Notes: a model not told the origin generated them from the sequence alone. A stretch of 64,000 nucleotides of DNA from Nibribacter roseus (GCF_042662225.1 NZ_JBHSYQ010000016.1:434001-498000); one strand, 5' to 3'; shown: positions 24,112 through 32,268, numbered from the stretch's first letter. Made by a program: numbers and translations.

Positions 24112-26295
24112 TTATTCTTCTTTCACTTTAATGTCAGTACCCAGGCGTTGCAGGTAGGCAATGAGGGCTACAATCTCTTTCGAAGATTTCACCTCTACTC
24201 CTTCTTTTGCAAGGTCAGCGGAGATTTGCTCTGCCTGTTTGATCAGGTCCATGTTGGCTTTCTTCGCGTAGCCTTCTGGGTATGGAGTACCCAAGCTTTG
24301 CAGAGCCTCAATTTTGGCCTCGGTGTCAGAGATATCCAAGTCTTGCTCAAACAACCAAGGGTATGCCGGCATGATAGAACCTGGTGACATGGATGTCGGG
24401 TCCAGCATATGATGATAGTGCCAGCTGTGCGGATACTTGCCACCCACTCGGTGCAAATCTGGACCGGTACGCTTAGAGCCCCACAGGAACGGACGGTCAT
24501 ACACAAATTCCCCTGCTTTAGAATACTCGCCATAGCGCTCGGTTTCAGAGCGGAACGGTCTTACCATTTGGGAGTGACAGTTCACGCAACCTTCTTTGAT
24601 GTACACGTCTCTACCCTGCAATTCAAGCGCAGTGTAAGGCTTCAACGAGGCGATGGTTGGCACATTAGATTCTACTAAGAAGGTAGGAATCATTTCCACC
24701 ATACCACCAATCAAAATGGCCACGGTAGCCCAAACCGCCATTTGTACCGGACGGCGCTCAATCCAACGGTGCCAGTGTCCGCCACTGTGGGCTTGCTCTA
24801 CTCCTTTGAACTCAGGAAGCAACGGTGCTGCCTGCGCTTTTTCGTTGGCCAGCAAGGTGCCGCCTTTCACGGTTTTGTACACATTGTAAATCATCAGGAA
24901 CACCCCGCCCAAGTACAACACGCCGCCAATGCCGCGCAGGTAATACATGGGTATGATTTGAATAACCGTCTCCAAGAAGTTAGAGTACTGCAGCATACCT
25001 TCCTCGTTGAACTGCTTCCACATTAGGCCCTGGGTTAAACCCGCCCAATACATAGGAATGGCGTAGAACAAGATACCCAGCGTGCCTAACCAGAAGTGCA
25101 TATTAGCTAGCTTGGTAGAGTGCAGTTTGGTTTGGAAGATGCGCGGGATTAACCAGTACAGAATACCGAAGGTCAAAAAGCCGTTCCAGCCCAAAGCACC
25201 CACGTGCACGTGCGCCACAATCCAGTCGGTGAAGTGGCCAATGGCGTTCACGTTTTTCAGCGACAGCATAGGGCCTTCAAACGTAGCCATACCGTAAGCG
25301 GTAATAGCCACTACCATAAATTTCAGCACCGGTTCTTCGCGCACCTTATCCCAGGCACCTCGCAGCGTCAACAGACCGTTAATCATACCACCCCAGCTTG
25401 GAGCCAACAGCATGACAGAGAACACAACCCCCAGCGACTGCGCCCAGTCAGGCAAAGCAGTGTACAGCAAGTGGTGAGGACCCGCCCAGATATAAATGAA
25501 AATCAGGGACCAGAAGTGGATGATAGAAAGACGGTACGAGTACACCGGACGGTTAGCCGCCTTGGGTAAGAAGTAGTACATCATGCCCAGGTAAGGCGTG
25601 GTCAGGAAGAACGCCACCGCGTTGTGGCCATACCACCACTGCACCAGCGCATCTTGCACCCCAGCGTAGCCAGAGTAGCTTTTCATGAATGTAACCGGAA
25701 TCTCATACGAGTTCACAATGTGGAGCACCGCAACGGTCAGGAACGTGGCAATGTAGAACCAGATCCCCACGTACAGGTGTCGCTCGCGGCGTTTTAAGAT
25801 GGTTCCGAACATGTTCCAGCCGAAAATCACCCACACCAACGTAATGGCAATGTCAATTGGCCACTCCAGCTCCGCATATTCTTTGCTGGTGGTGTAACCC
25901 AAAGGCAAAGTGATGACCGCCGACACAATAATGGCCTGCCAAGCCCAGAAATGGAGGTTACTCAGAAAATCTGAGTACATACGGGCTTTGCAGAGGCGTT
26001 GCAGCGAATAGTACACGCCCATGAAAATTCCGTTGCCCACAAACGCAAAAATCACGGCATTGGTGTGCAGGGGCCGTACCCGCCCGAAGGTGGTGTACTG
26101 GTTACCGAAGTTCAGCTCAGGCCGGGCCAGCTGAAACGCGATAATCACCCCAATAAGCATTCCGGCCACACCCCAGAACAAGGTAGCATACCCGAAATTT
26201 CTGACGATTTTGTTATCGTAGAAGAAAGTGTCCAACCAGTTGGAGTCATCGGTGGGGACAACCGGTTGTGGTTTAGTTAGTGTCTGCGTTGACAT
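24112..26295 (-). CDS. ccoNO: Fused cbb3 oxidase subunits I and II
   Basis: 727 residues. The N-terminal CcoN part (to about residue 480) has about 12 helices and the haem/copper ligands: RPLHTNAV, WWYGHNAVAFFLTTPYLGMMYYFLP (CuB His and crosslinked Tyr), GPHHLLYTALPDW and HFTDWIVAHVHVGALGWNG. The C-terminal CcoO part follows after a linker: one helix, then a cytochrome c domain with CVNCHSQMVRPF and MPAYPWLF. The pair forms the catalytic core that reduces O2 at low tension and pumps protons. CcoN-CcoO fusion is usual in Bacteroidota. It is the first gene of ccoNO-ccoQ-ccoP. Confidence 0.97.
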   Translation of the reverse strand: MSTQTLTKPQPVVPTDDSNWLDTFFYDNKIVRNFGYATLFWGVAGMLIGVIIAFQLARPELNFGNQYTTFGRVRPLHTNAVIFAFVGNGIFMGVYYSLQRLCKARMYSDFLSNLHFWAWQAIIVSAVITLPLGYTTSKEYAELEWPIDIAITLVWVIFGWNMFGTILKRRERHLYVGIWFYIATFLTVAVLHIVNSYEIPVTFMKSYSGYAGVQDALVQWWYGHNAVAFFLTTPYLGMMYYFLPKAANRPVYSYRLSIIHFWSLIFIYIWAGPHHLLYTALPDWAQSLGVVFSVMLLAPSWGGMINGLLTLRGAWDKVREEPVLKFMVVAITAYGMATFEGPMLSLKNVNAIGHFTDWIVAHVHVGALGWNGFLTFGILYWLIPRIFQTKLHSTKLANMHFWLGTLGILFYAIPMYWAGLTQGLMWKQFNEEGMLQYSNFLETVIQIIPMYYLRGIGGVLYLGGVFLMIYNVYKTVKGGTLLANEKAQAAPLLPEFKGVEQAHSGGHWHRWIERRPVQMAVWATVAILIGGMVEMIPTFLVESNVPTIASLKPYTALELQGRDVYIKEGCVNCHSQMVRPFRSETERYGEYSKAGEFVYDRPFLWGSKRTGPDLHRVGGKYPHSWHYHHMLDPTSMSPGSIMPAYPWLFEQDLDISDTEAKIEALQSLGTPYPEGYAKKANMDLIKQAEQISADLAKEGVEVKSSKEIVALIAYLQRLGTDIKVKEE

Positions 26296-26350
26296 GTGCG
26301 TGTTAGGTTATTTAACACTTCAAATTTCCGCAGAAGTAGAGGGAGAAAAG

Positions 26351-26364
26351 ATGACGGATGTCAG
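26351..26364. promoter_or_regulatory. Candidate FNR/CRP-type site upstream of ccoNO
   Basis: ATGACGGATGTCAG contains TGAC-N4-GTCA. A weak -7 box (GAAATTTG on the minus strand, 26328-26321) would place it near -41, a classic activator position. The box and start site are guesses. Confidence 0.3.
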
Positions 26365-26580
26365 TTTAAGGGGTGATTGTTGTCAGAGAGGGGTGATGTG
26401 GGGGATTTGGAAATTTGAAGATGTGAAGATTTAAAGATGGCGCCTCTACTCTACCTTCCAGAGAATTAAGCCTTACCTTTCATTTCAAAAAGAATTTGTG
26501 GGCAATTAAGGACGAGCGGTTTGAACAGAATTTTTTTCTGGAATCTCTGTCAAAGCTTGCAGTTACATTTAGCTTTTTGC

Positions 26581-26653
26581 ACGCATTGCTGATACTCCCC
26601 CTTTGAAGGGGGCGAAGGGGGATGTTTACACAGGAGAGTCCACGCATTCCTGC
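26581..26653 (+). repeat. G-rich intergenic element, copy A
   Basis: ACGCATTGCTGATACTCCCC, then CTTTGAAGGGGGCGAAGGGG, then GATGTTTACACAGGAGAGTC and CACGCATTCC. The CCCCCTT/AAGGGGG core can fold. Related copies lie at 28153-28331 (two) and 32364-32431. Confidence 0.85.
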
Positions 26654-26737
26654 TTTTCTTTTTTACGGTCATCCCGAGCATCGCCGAGGGATCTTACGAA
26701 GACGTTCCAATATAGGCAGCAAAATATTAGCCACCGC
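26640..26737 (+). repeat. GTCATCC intergenic element, copy 1
   Basis: CGGTCATCCCGAGC, CGAGGGATCTTACGAAGACG and CCACCGC occur in the same order and spacing class as at 40318-40440. The element follows directly on the G-rich element A. Confidence 0.75.
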
Positions 26738-26741
26738 AGTT

Positions 26742-26761
26742 GGACAGGTCGCGACCTGTCC
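26742..26761. repeat. Perfect 20-bp palindrome
   Basis: GGACAGGTCGCGACCTGTCC. A near-copy with one change on each side of the centre lies at 32249-32268, next to another G-rich element. Confidence 0.8.
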
Positions 26762-27081
26762 GTACATCATCTTTTTTCCCGCTGCCGAGCTGGCGTGGCG
26801 GTGGCTGATCCAAAGCCACACGAGGAAACCTTCTTCGTCTCTTTGGCTCCGTGCGCTCACGGCCGCGGGGCCCCGCCCTGTGGATTCGCACTGCCCTTTT
26901 CACTAGACCTTCGGTCTTGCCGCTGGCGCGGCACCGCTCAAAGCGAGGCGCTCATCCCCACGGCTGGTATCAGTTCCAATTCTGCTGCCATTGCTGCTGT
27001 TGAAATGCTGCTGTTGGTTATTTGCTTCTGTGGTTCCTGGGTAGAGTCACTGGCGCTATCGCGCATCTCCTTTTTCTTAAT

Positions 27082-27107
27082 GTAGAGACGCAATACTTTG
27101 CGTCTCC
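27082..27107. repeat. GAGACGCA hairpin module
   Basis: GTAGAGACGCAATACTTTGC then GTCTC forms a hairpin (GAGACGCAA / TTGCGTCTC). It is followed by CCACGCATTGCTGAGG, the same end module as in the G-rich elements. Confidence 0.7.
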
Positions 27108-27125
27108 CACGCATTGCTGAGGCAC

Positions 27126-27161
27126 GTTTTCAGCCTGTTTTACAGAAATCAGCATTAAAAC
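27126..27161. repeat. Intergenic palindrome copy 9
   Basis: GTTTTCAGCCTG and CAGCATTAAAAC with partial pairing. It lies past the end of the 27226 gene. Confidence 0.65.
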
Positions 27162-27167
27162 GGACTC

Positions 27168-27198
27168 AAAAAAAGCGACGTCACTTTGTGACGCCGCT
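27168..27198 (-). terminator. Terminator of the 27226-27480 gene
   Basis: AGCGACGTCAC (27174-27184) pairs with GTGACGCCGCT (27188-27198). On the minus strand a T-run follows the stem. It is 28 bp beyond the stop. Confidence 0.8.
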
Positions 27199-27225
27199 CC
27201 TGTTTCGTAATAGTTTCTACTGAAA

Positions 27226-27480
27226 TCATTCTTCTATTCCCTCCACCTCTACCCCGTTCAGGTAAGGCTCAAATATTTGCATAGGGTTGGCGGTGCGGTA
27301 AAAGCTCCCGATTACCTCTACTTGGTTCTTAGACCACCGCTCCACAAAAAAATCGTTTAAGGCATAGAGGCTGACGGTGCTGCCGTTGAAGGCACGCTGC
27401 GCCAGCAAAATACCGTTCCGGTTCAGCATCTCTACTTGGCTCCAGTTGGGGAGCCGCTCAAATAGGGCGTGTTCTAACAT
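27226..27480 (-). CDS. Small protein of unknown function
   Basis: 84 residues, MLEHALFERLPNWSQVEMLN to GVEVEGIEE. It has no signal peptide or membrane helix. Mixed alpha/beta composition with an acidic tail. It has its own terminator, and the next gene upstream is divergent (27626 on the plus strand), so it is probably expressed alone. It lies inside the cbb3 locus between ccoS and ccoNO. I do not recognise a family. The reading frame is protein-like and fully open, so it is likely real. Confidence 0.6.
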   Translation of the reverse strand: MLEHALFERLPNWSQVEMLNRNGILLAQRAFNGSTVSLYALNDFFVERWSKNQVEVIGSFYRTANPMQIFEPYLNGVEVEGIEE

Positions 27481-27625
27481 AAGTTTTATGCGTACTTTTG
27501 GCTATTGAACCAACATCAACCAACTAAGAAAAGATTCAGCAGGAACTAAAAGCATTCTGTGCTGAACTTTTATGCTGGTTAAATTTAGTTAAAACACATT
27601 ATAAAACCACCCCTTCCCTTAGTCT

Positions 27626-28093
27626 ATGAGCCAACTCACCATTCATAACTACGACGAACTTGCTGCCTTTGAGGGCAAAGAACTTGGAGTATCTGACTAT
27701 CACACTATCACTCAGGAACAGATCCAGAAATTCGCGGAAGCTACTCTAGATTTCCAATGGATTCACTTGGATGCGGAGCGCGCTAAAAAGGAGTCTCCCT
27801 TCGGTGCTACTATTGCCCACGGTTACCTAACGGTGTCGCTTTTGCCGTACCTCTGGGCGCAGATAGTGGAAATCAAGAACCTGAAGATGCAGGTAAACTA
27901 TGAAATTGAAAGCCTCAGATTCAATCAGGCAGTGCTGGTAAATAGTGAGGTGCGGTTAAAGGCAAAGCTGGCAAGCCTGAAGAATTTACGCGGTGTGGCA
28001 AAGGCTCAAATTGAAGTGACGCTGGAGATTAAAGACCAGAAGAAACCTGCCTATAACGGCATGATTACCTTCTTGTATCACTTCAACGGGTAA
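27626..28093 (+). CDS. MaoC-family (R)-specific enoyl-CoA hydratase
   Basis: 155 residues, the single hot-dog domain length of bacterial MaoC/PhaJ-type hydratases. The active-site block is DFQWIHLDAERAKKESPFGATIAHGYLTVSLLPYL, with the catalytic Asp/His pair in D-x-x-x-I-H and the following G-ATIAHG. It hydrates trans-2-enoyl-CoA, linking fatty-acid beta-oxidation to other pathways. The substrate range is not visible. It is oriented against the surrounding cco genes and is probably a separate unit within the locus. Confidence 0.88.
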   Translation: MSQLTIHNYDELAAFEGKELGVSDYHTITQEQIQKFAEATLDFQWIHLDAERAKKESPFGATIAHGYLTVSLLPYLWAQIVEIKNLKMQVNYEIESLRFNQAVLVNSEVRLKAKLASLKNLRGVAKAQIEVTLEIKDQKKPAYNGMITFLYHFNG

Positions 28094-28152
28094 TTTTTCG
28101 GCCTTAACTGAAGGAATATCTGCCTCTAATTTATTAGGCCTCCTTTCAATGT

Positions 28153-28331
28153 TTATTCCCACTTTGAAGGGGGCAGGGGGATGTTTACACCAGAGTGTCC
28201 ACGCATTGCTGAGCATAAATATTTTCTATGCGCGGAAGTAACTTCCGCGCATAGTTGAGAACGCCATGACTTGCTGGTGTAAACATCCCCCTTCGCCCCC
28301 TTCAAAGGGGGAGTATCAGAAATGCGTGTGC
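28153..28331. repeat. Composite: two inverted G-rich elements (B, C) around a perfect hairpin
   Basis: Copy B (28153-28214, plus orientation) and copy C (28274-28331, minus) face each other. Between them CTATGCGCGGAAGT (28226-28239) pairs perfectly with ACTTCCGCGCATAG (28241-28254) over a one-base loop. Confidence 0.85.
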
Positions 28332-28344
28332 TGTGGAATTATAG

Positions 28345-28380
28345 TATTTTCAGCCTCTATTTCAGAAAATGGCTCCAAAG
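28345..28380. repeat. Intergenic palindrome copy 10 (degenerate)
   Basis: TATTTTCAGCCTCTATTTCAG with AAAATGGCTCCAAAG. Position and layout fit the family; pairing is poor. Confidence 0.45.
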
Positions 28381-28421
28381 CACAAAACTTGTGAGATCTT
28401 GAAGACCTCACAGGTTTTGTG
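28380..28421. repeat. 21-bp imperfect inverted repeat
   Basis: GCACAAAACTTGTGAGATCTT against GAAGACCTCACAGGTTTTGTGC. It lies between the convergent MaoC and ccoS genes and could terminate either. Confidence 0.6.
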
Positions 28422-28427
28422 CTTTAC

Positions 28428-28463
28428 GTTTTAGCTCATATTCTCAAAAAAAAGGTCTAAAAC
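28428..28463. repeat. Intergenic palindrome copy 11 (degenerate)
   Basis: GTTTTAGCTCATATTCTCA with AAAAGGTCTAAAAC. It ends six bases before the ccoS stop. Confidence 0.5.
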
Positions 28464-28468
28464 ATCAA

Positions 28469-28651
28469 TTATGCCTCACCTTTGCCTGATTTTTTATTTC
28501 CTGCGCCAGTTGGCTCCTCATCGAACAGCATCCGCACCGATGGCGTGTAGTCATCTTCATATTGACCGGATTTCACTGCCCAAATGAAGGAGGTTAGGAA
28601 CAGAACCGCTACGGTTAAACTGATTCCGATGAGCATATAGATAATAGTCAT
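28469..28651 (-). CDS. ccoS: cbb3 oxidase maturation protein CcoS
   Basis: 60 residues with one N-terminal helix (MTIIYMLIGISLTVAVLFLTSFIWAV), then the CcoS signature SGQYEDDYTPSVRMLFDEEP. CcoS is needed for insertion of cofactors, haem b and copper, into CcoN. It lies 8 bp downstream of ccoI, so the two are co-transcribed. The last residues are lysine-rich and poorly conserved in the family. Confidence 0.93.
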   Translation of the reverse strand: MTIIYMLIGISLTVAVLFLTSFIWAVKSGQYEDDYTPSVRMLFDEEPTGAGNKKSGKGEA

Positions 28652-28659
28652 AGCTAAGG

Positions 28660-31104
28660 TTATTTTTTTGTTTTAAATAAGCCCATTTGGTAGGCCACAA
28701 AACGTACGCCCAGCACAGAGCAGAGAACTACGCTTACGGTACTAATGGGCATCAGAATAGCGGAGATAACGGGGGTAAATTTACCCATCACAGCCAGTGT
28801 AAGGCCAATCACATTATAAAAGAAGGACACGATAAAGGCCCCGAGTATCACGTTCATGCTCCGGCGGGAGAAATGCAGAAATTTGGCGAAGTTGGTAAAG
28901 GAACCGCTGTCCAAAATGGCATCGCAGCCGGGAGTGAAGCCGTTCACGGAATTGGTGATGGAGATACCCGCATCGCTCATCTGTAAGGCACCGGCGTCAT
29001 TTAAACCGTCACCCACCATAATCACTTTATGACCTGCTTTCTTCAGTTGCTCAATATAGGCTAGCTTATCTGCCGGAGACTGGTGAAAGCGTAAATCTGC
29101 TTCGTAACCAAATATTCGCTGCAGATTCGTCCGCTCTGCGTCATTGTCTCCGGAGAGTACCGCCAACTTTTTGCCTTGCTGCTTCAGTTCTTTCACAAGT
29201 TGCTCCAGACCTTCGCGGTAATGGTTAGAAAAAGTGAATACCCCGTTATATTCGTCACCAATGCTGACATAAACACGGGTGGCCAAGCTGGAGGCACCTA
29301 CCATAAGCTGAGCGCTGCCGGCGAAGCTACTGGAACCTATCTTCACTAACACTCCCTCCACTTTCCCCTGCACGCCTTGCCCCGCAACCTCCCCATACTC
29401 GCTCCCTGGTCGAACTTTCTGTGTCAGGAAAGAATACAGGCCCTGACTGAGTGGGTGCGTGGAATGCTGCAACACCGACCGCACCAAGCTCTTGTTATAG
29501 TCGTCAAGTTCATTGCCTTGGTAGGTAATGTCGGTTTGGGTGCTTTCGGTGAGGGTACCCGTTTTGTCGAAGACAATGGTGTCGGCTTTAGCCAAAGTCT
29601 CTGCCACATCTCCGTTTTTGAGATAGAATTTCTGCCCCCCGAATATCTTGAGCGCGTTACTCAACGTGAACGGCGTGCTCAATGACAAGGCACAAGGGCA
29701 GGCAATCACCAGTACCGAAGTAAAAGCTTTTATAGCCATATCCGTCTCTCGCGGCACCCAATACACCAGCGCACCCAAGGCAATAAGCAACGTGACAGAA
29801 ATGAACCAACCGCCCACTTTGTCAGCGTAGGTACCTACTCCGAAATAACTTTTCTCTTTCTGAAAAACCTCATTGTTCCAGAGTTGGGTGAGGTAGCTTT
29901 GCGAAACGTCTTTAATCACTTCCAGCTCAATACTCTCCCCTACCTGACGGCCCCCAGCGTAGATGATTTCACCAGCCACCTTTGGCACCGGCACCGATTC
30001 TCCCGACACGAAGCTGTAGTCAATAAAGGCAGAGCCTCTTAACAGAATGGCATCGGCGGGCACCAGTTCATGATTCCTGATTCTGATGCGTTTGCTGGGG
30101 GTAAGGTCTTTTACGGCGGTTATTTTCTCCTGCCCTTTCTCCAGCACGGTCACTGAAATAGGGAAATAGGCTTTGTAGTCGCGGTCGAAGGCCAAGGCGT
30201 CATACGTAGTTTTCTGCACGTATTTTCCTATCAGCATGAAAAACACCAGACCAGTGAACGAGTCTAAATAGCAGGGGCCCTTGCCGGAGATTATATCCCA
30301 TAAACTCACCAAAAACAACGCCGCCAACCCCACACTAATAGGGGTGTCCAAGTTCACATGCTTCTGCTTCAAACCCTGCCAAGCCGATTCAAAGAAACCA
30401 CGGGCGCTGTAAAGCAGCACCGGCAGCGCCAGCGCAATGCTCACGTAGCCAAAAAAATGGCCGAACTCCTGTTTCACCTCCTCGCCAAAGGCAAAGTAAT
30501 CTGGGAAAGCCAGCAACATGGTGTTCCCGAAGCAGAAGCCTGCCAAGCCCAGCTTCAGGTTAATGGAGTAGTCGCGTTTCTTTTTCTTGCCGGTTAAATC
30601 AGAAAGGTTGAGCGTAGGGCCGTACCCTATTTTGTGCAGCAGCGTGACGATGTTGCTCAGCTTGGTTTTCTGCGGATGGAAGGAAACTGAAATCTCCTTT
30701 CTTGGGAAATTCACTCTTGACTCAATTACGCCGTTGTCCAGCTTAAACAGGTTCTCCAGAAGCCAGATGCACGAGCTGCAGTGCATGCCCGGTATCTGGA
30801 ACAGCACTTTGTGCAAGGTCTCGCTCTGGAACGTGAGCAGTTGGTTTTGGGTAGCAGGCTCGTCTAAATAGGTGAACTGATTGGCTTGTACCTCTTCTGA
30901 TTTTACCGTGACGCCTGGTTTTTCTCCGGCTTCCAAATTGTAATACGTACATAGGTTATTGGCATAGAGTAGTTCATACACGGCTTGGCAGCCGGTACAG
31001 CAAAACGCTTTCTCATCTGAATATAATGGGGTAGAATCACACTCGTCGCCGCAGTGGTAACAGTGCTCTTTTTCATCAACAAGGGTGGAGGCAGATTCCC
31101 TCAT
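28660..31104 (-). CDS. ccoI: Copper-exporting P-type ATPase for cbb3 assembly
   Basis: 814 residues of the FixI/CcoI branch of P1B ATPases. The N-terminal cysteine-rich metal-binding region (CYHCGDECD, FCCTGCQAVYELLY) is followed by an HMA domain with GMHCSSCIW (Cys 109 and 112). Eight transmembrane helices include the ion-binding CPC in VIACPCALSLSTP. DKTGTLTES carries the phosphorylated Asp, STHPLSQGL is the HP motif and VGDGLNDAGAL the hinge. It moves Cu(I) outward for oxidase assembly. It forms an operon with ccoS and is about 2.4 kb away from ccoNO, split by the MaoC gene and repeats. Confidence 0.96.
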   Translation of the reverse strand: MRESASTLVDEKEHCYHCGDECDSTPLYSDEKAFCCTGCQAVYELLYANNLCTYYNLEAGEKPGVTVKSEEVQANQFTYLDEPATQNQLLTFQSETLHKVLFQIPGMHCSSCIWLLENLFKLDNGVIESRVNFPRKEISVSFHPQKTKLSNIVTLLHKIGYGPTLNLSDLTGKKKKRDYSINLKLGLAGFCFGNTMLLAFPDYFAFGEEVKQEFGHFFGYVSIALALPVLLYSARGFFESAWQGLKQKHVNLDTPISVGLAALFLVSLWDIISGKGPCYLDSFTGLVFFMLIGKYVQKTTYDALAFDRDYKAYFPISVTVLEKGQEKITAVKDLTPSKRIRIRNHELVPADAILLRGSAFIDYSFVSGESVPVPKVAGEIIYAGGRQVGESIELEVIKDVSQSYLTQLWNNEVFQKEKSYFGVGTYADKVGGWFISVTLLIALGALVYWVPRETDMAIKAFTSVLVIACPCALSLSTPFTLSNALKIFGGQKFYLKNGDVAETLAKADTIVFDKTGTLTESTQTDITYQGNELDDYNKSLVRSVLQHSTHPLSQGLYSFLTQKVRPGSEYGEVAGQGVQGKVEGVLVKIGSSSFAGSAQLMVGASSLATRVYVSIGDEYNGVFTFSNHYREGLEQLVKELKQQGKKLAVLSGDNDAERTNLQRIFGYEADLRFHQSPADKLAYIEQLKKAGHKVIMVGDGLNDAGALQMSDAGISITNSVNGFTPGCDAILDSGSFTNFAKFLHFSRRSMNVILGAFIVSFFYNVIGLTLAVMGKFTPVISAILMPISTVSVVLCSVLGVRFVAYQMGLFKTKK

Positions 31105-31128
31105 GGCATTGGTTTTCTAGTTCGGTTA

Positions 31129-31136
31129 CAAAACTA
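31129..31136 (-). promoter_or_regulatory. Candidate -7 box of ccoI
   Basis: TAGTTTTG on the minus strand fits TAnnTTTG, 25 bp before the ccoI ATG. No clear -33 element was found. Confidence 0.35.
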
Positions 31137-31228
31137 CCGCACCTGCCCCCTAGATTTGATGATGCGCGTCACCCTATAAACTGACACATCTCATTGATGC
31201 CCTTGCCTAAAATAAAGAATTTTGCAGA

Positions 31229-31327
31229 GGTGATTCTGCCCTTACCATGTGCGTACAGGTGAATTCTATTGTAGAGCCTGAAAGAACTTTGATAATGCTA
31301 GGCTGGGCATGGTAAGGGCAGTTCACC
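31229..31327. repeat. 99-bp element with 20-bp near-perfect terminal inverted repeats
   Basis: GGTGATTCTGCCCTTACCATG (31229-31249, given less one base as GGTGA-CTGCCCTTACCATG) pairs with 31308-31327, ending GCAGTTCACC. The core CTGCCCTTACCATG is perfect. It lies between divergent ccoI and the cupin gene and is either a MITE-like element or a structured leader. Confidence 0.7.
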
Positions 31328-31384
31328 ATTAACTTTTAATCCCTGCTTCTGGGCGGGTCAGCAGTCACTTTTAATTTATTCCCC

Positions 31385-31711
31385 ATGCCACTTTCAGAAA
31401 AAGTATCGGCCTCTTTAGAAATACAAAACCTTTCGGAGCAGGTAATGTACCACCCGGAGAAGTTTGCCCATAAATTGTTGATTGACCGAGAAGAACAGAA
31501 GACCCTACTCTTTGCCTTTTCTAAAGGGCAAGGACTGAAAACTCATACTACCCCTAAGCCTGCACTTTTGGTAATGCTAGAGGGTGTCTGTAACTTTAAG
31601 GTGAACGGTATTACGCAGTTGCTCATAGCCGGCGAAGTCATTACTATTCCAGCCAACGTTCCGCATTCTCTTACCGCCGCTACTGATTTCAAGATGATTC
31701 TGATTAAATAG
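31385..31711 (+). CDS. Small cupin-domain protein
   Basis: 108 residues forming a single cupin barrel. THTTPKPALLVMLEGVCNFKVNG is the first cupin motif region, with the GxxxxxHxH positions only partly kept (KTHTT). GEVITIPANVPHSLTAATDF is the second, with the usual P-x-x-x-x-H. Metal ligands are therefore reduced but plausible. Such proteins bind metals or small ligands, often as sensors. It is followed after about 115 bp, with a palindrome between, by a truncated haemoglobin gene on the same strand. A link to haem, O2 or NO response is inference from that neighbour. Confidence 0.8.
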   Translation: MPLSEKVSASLEIQNLSEQVMYHPEKFAHKLLIDREEQKTLLFAFSKGQGLKTHTTPKPALLVMLEGVCNFKVNGITQLLIAGEVITIPANVPHSLTAATDFKMILIK

Positions 31712-31734
31712 TTTTTAAGACGCAAGATCTTCAA

Positions 31735-31776
31735 GCTGTTTTTTACCTGTTTTTGTAAAAGGAGGCCTAAAACAGC
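31735..31776. repeat. Intergenic palindrome copy 12
   Basis: GCTGTTTTTTACCTG and GGAGGCCTAAAACAGC. The outer GCTGTTTT/AAAACAGC pair is perfect. It lies between the cupin and haemoglobin genes. Confidence 0.7.
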
Positions 31777-31826
31777 AGTAATTAGAAATGAATTTACTTT
31801 ATCTGCGTTTGAAGTAAAACGACAAC

Positions 31827-32237
31827 ATGGAAAACCCACTCCCCGATATTACTTCTGAAAAAGACATAAAGCATCTGGTTGATTCGTTTTATGATAAGGT
31901 GAACCAAGACGCACTGCTCTCTCCTATTTTCAACGACCTTTCAAAAGTTGACTGGGAAAAGCACCTGCCCATTATGTACCGCTTTTGGGACTCAATTCTG
32001 CTGGGTACCGCAGATTACAACGGCCGCCCTTTCCCGAAGCATGCTTTCCTGCCGGTGGGCAAAGAACATTTCGCGCAGTGGCTGTATCTGTTCCATGCCA
32101 CGGTTACAGAAAACTTTCAAGGTCCCGTAGCGGAAGAAGCCAAGTTAAGAGCCGCAAACATCGCCCGTATATTCCTTGGTAAGATTCAGCAGATTCAAGG
32201 GAAAACTGATGGGATTCCAATTTTGGGGAAAGATTAA
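31827..32237 (+). CDS. Group III truncated haemoglobin
   Basis: 136 residues. The 2-on-2 globin fold of group III is suggested by DSFYDKVNQDALLSPIF, WEKHLPIMYRFWDSILLG (with Trp in the helix after the CD region) and FPKHAFLPVGKEHFAQWLYLFHATV. The last carries the proximal-His helix, with His in KEHFAQWL as the likely haem ligand. Group III proteins bind O2 and NO and are linked to NO or microaerobic physiology. It is close to ccoI and the cbb3 locus, consistent with respiration at low oxygen. Convergent with the aminotransferase gene. Confidence 0.9.
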   Translation: MENPLPDITSEKDIKHLVDSFYDKVNQDALLSPIFNDLSKVDWEKHLPIMYRFWDSILLGTADYNGRPFPKHAFLPVGKEHFAQWLYLFHATVTENFQGPVAEEAKLRAANIARIFLGKIQQIQGKTDGIPILGKD

Positions 32238-32248
32238 AAACATTGTAG

Positions 32249-32268
32249 GGGCAGGTCGTGACCTGTCC
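32249..32268. repeat. 20-bp palindrome, near-copy of 26742-26761
   Basis: GGGCAGGTCGTGACCTGTCC-like sequence, just after the haemoglobin stop. Confidence 0.65.

Larger units (their letters stand above)
26296..27225. other. Non-coding repeat hub upstream of ccoNO
   Basis: 930 bp with no convincing gene. It stacks at least five repeat types, listed separately: a G-rich element, the GTCATCC element, a 20-bp palindrome, the GAGACGCA hairpin and a family palindrome. A GC-rich stretch (about 26820-26970) differs in composition. A heptamer-like AAATTTG array lies at 26402-26439. Confidence 0.7.

Noticed and set aside
26603..27085. Open frames of 90-160 codons in the repeat hub upstream of ccoNO
   Set aside because: They run through several repeat elements in more than one frame, with low-complexity, Arg/Ser-rich translations and no family resemblance.
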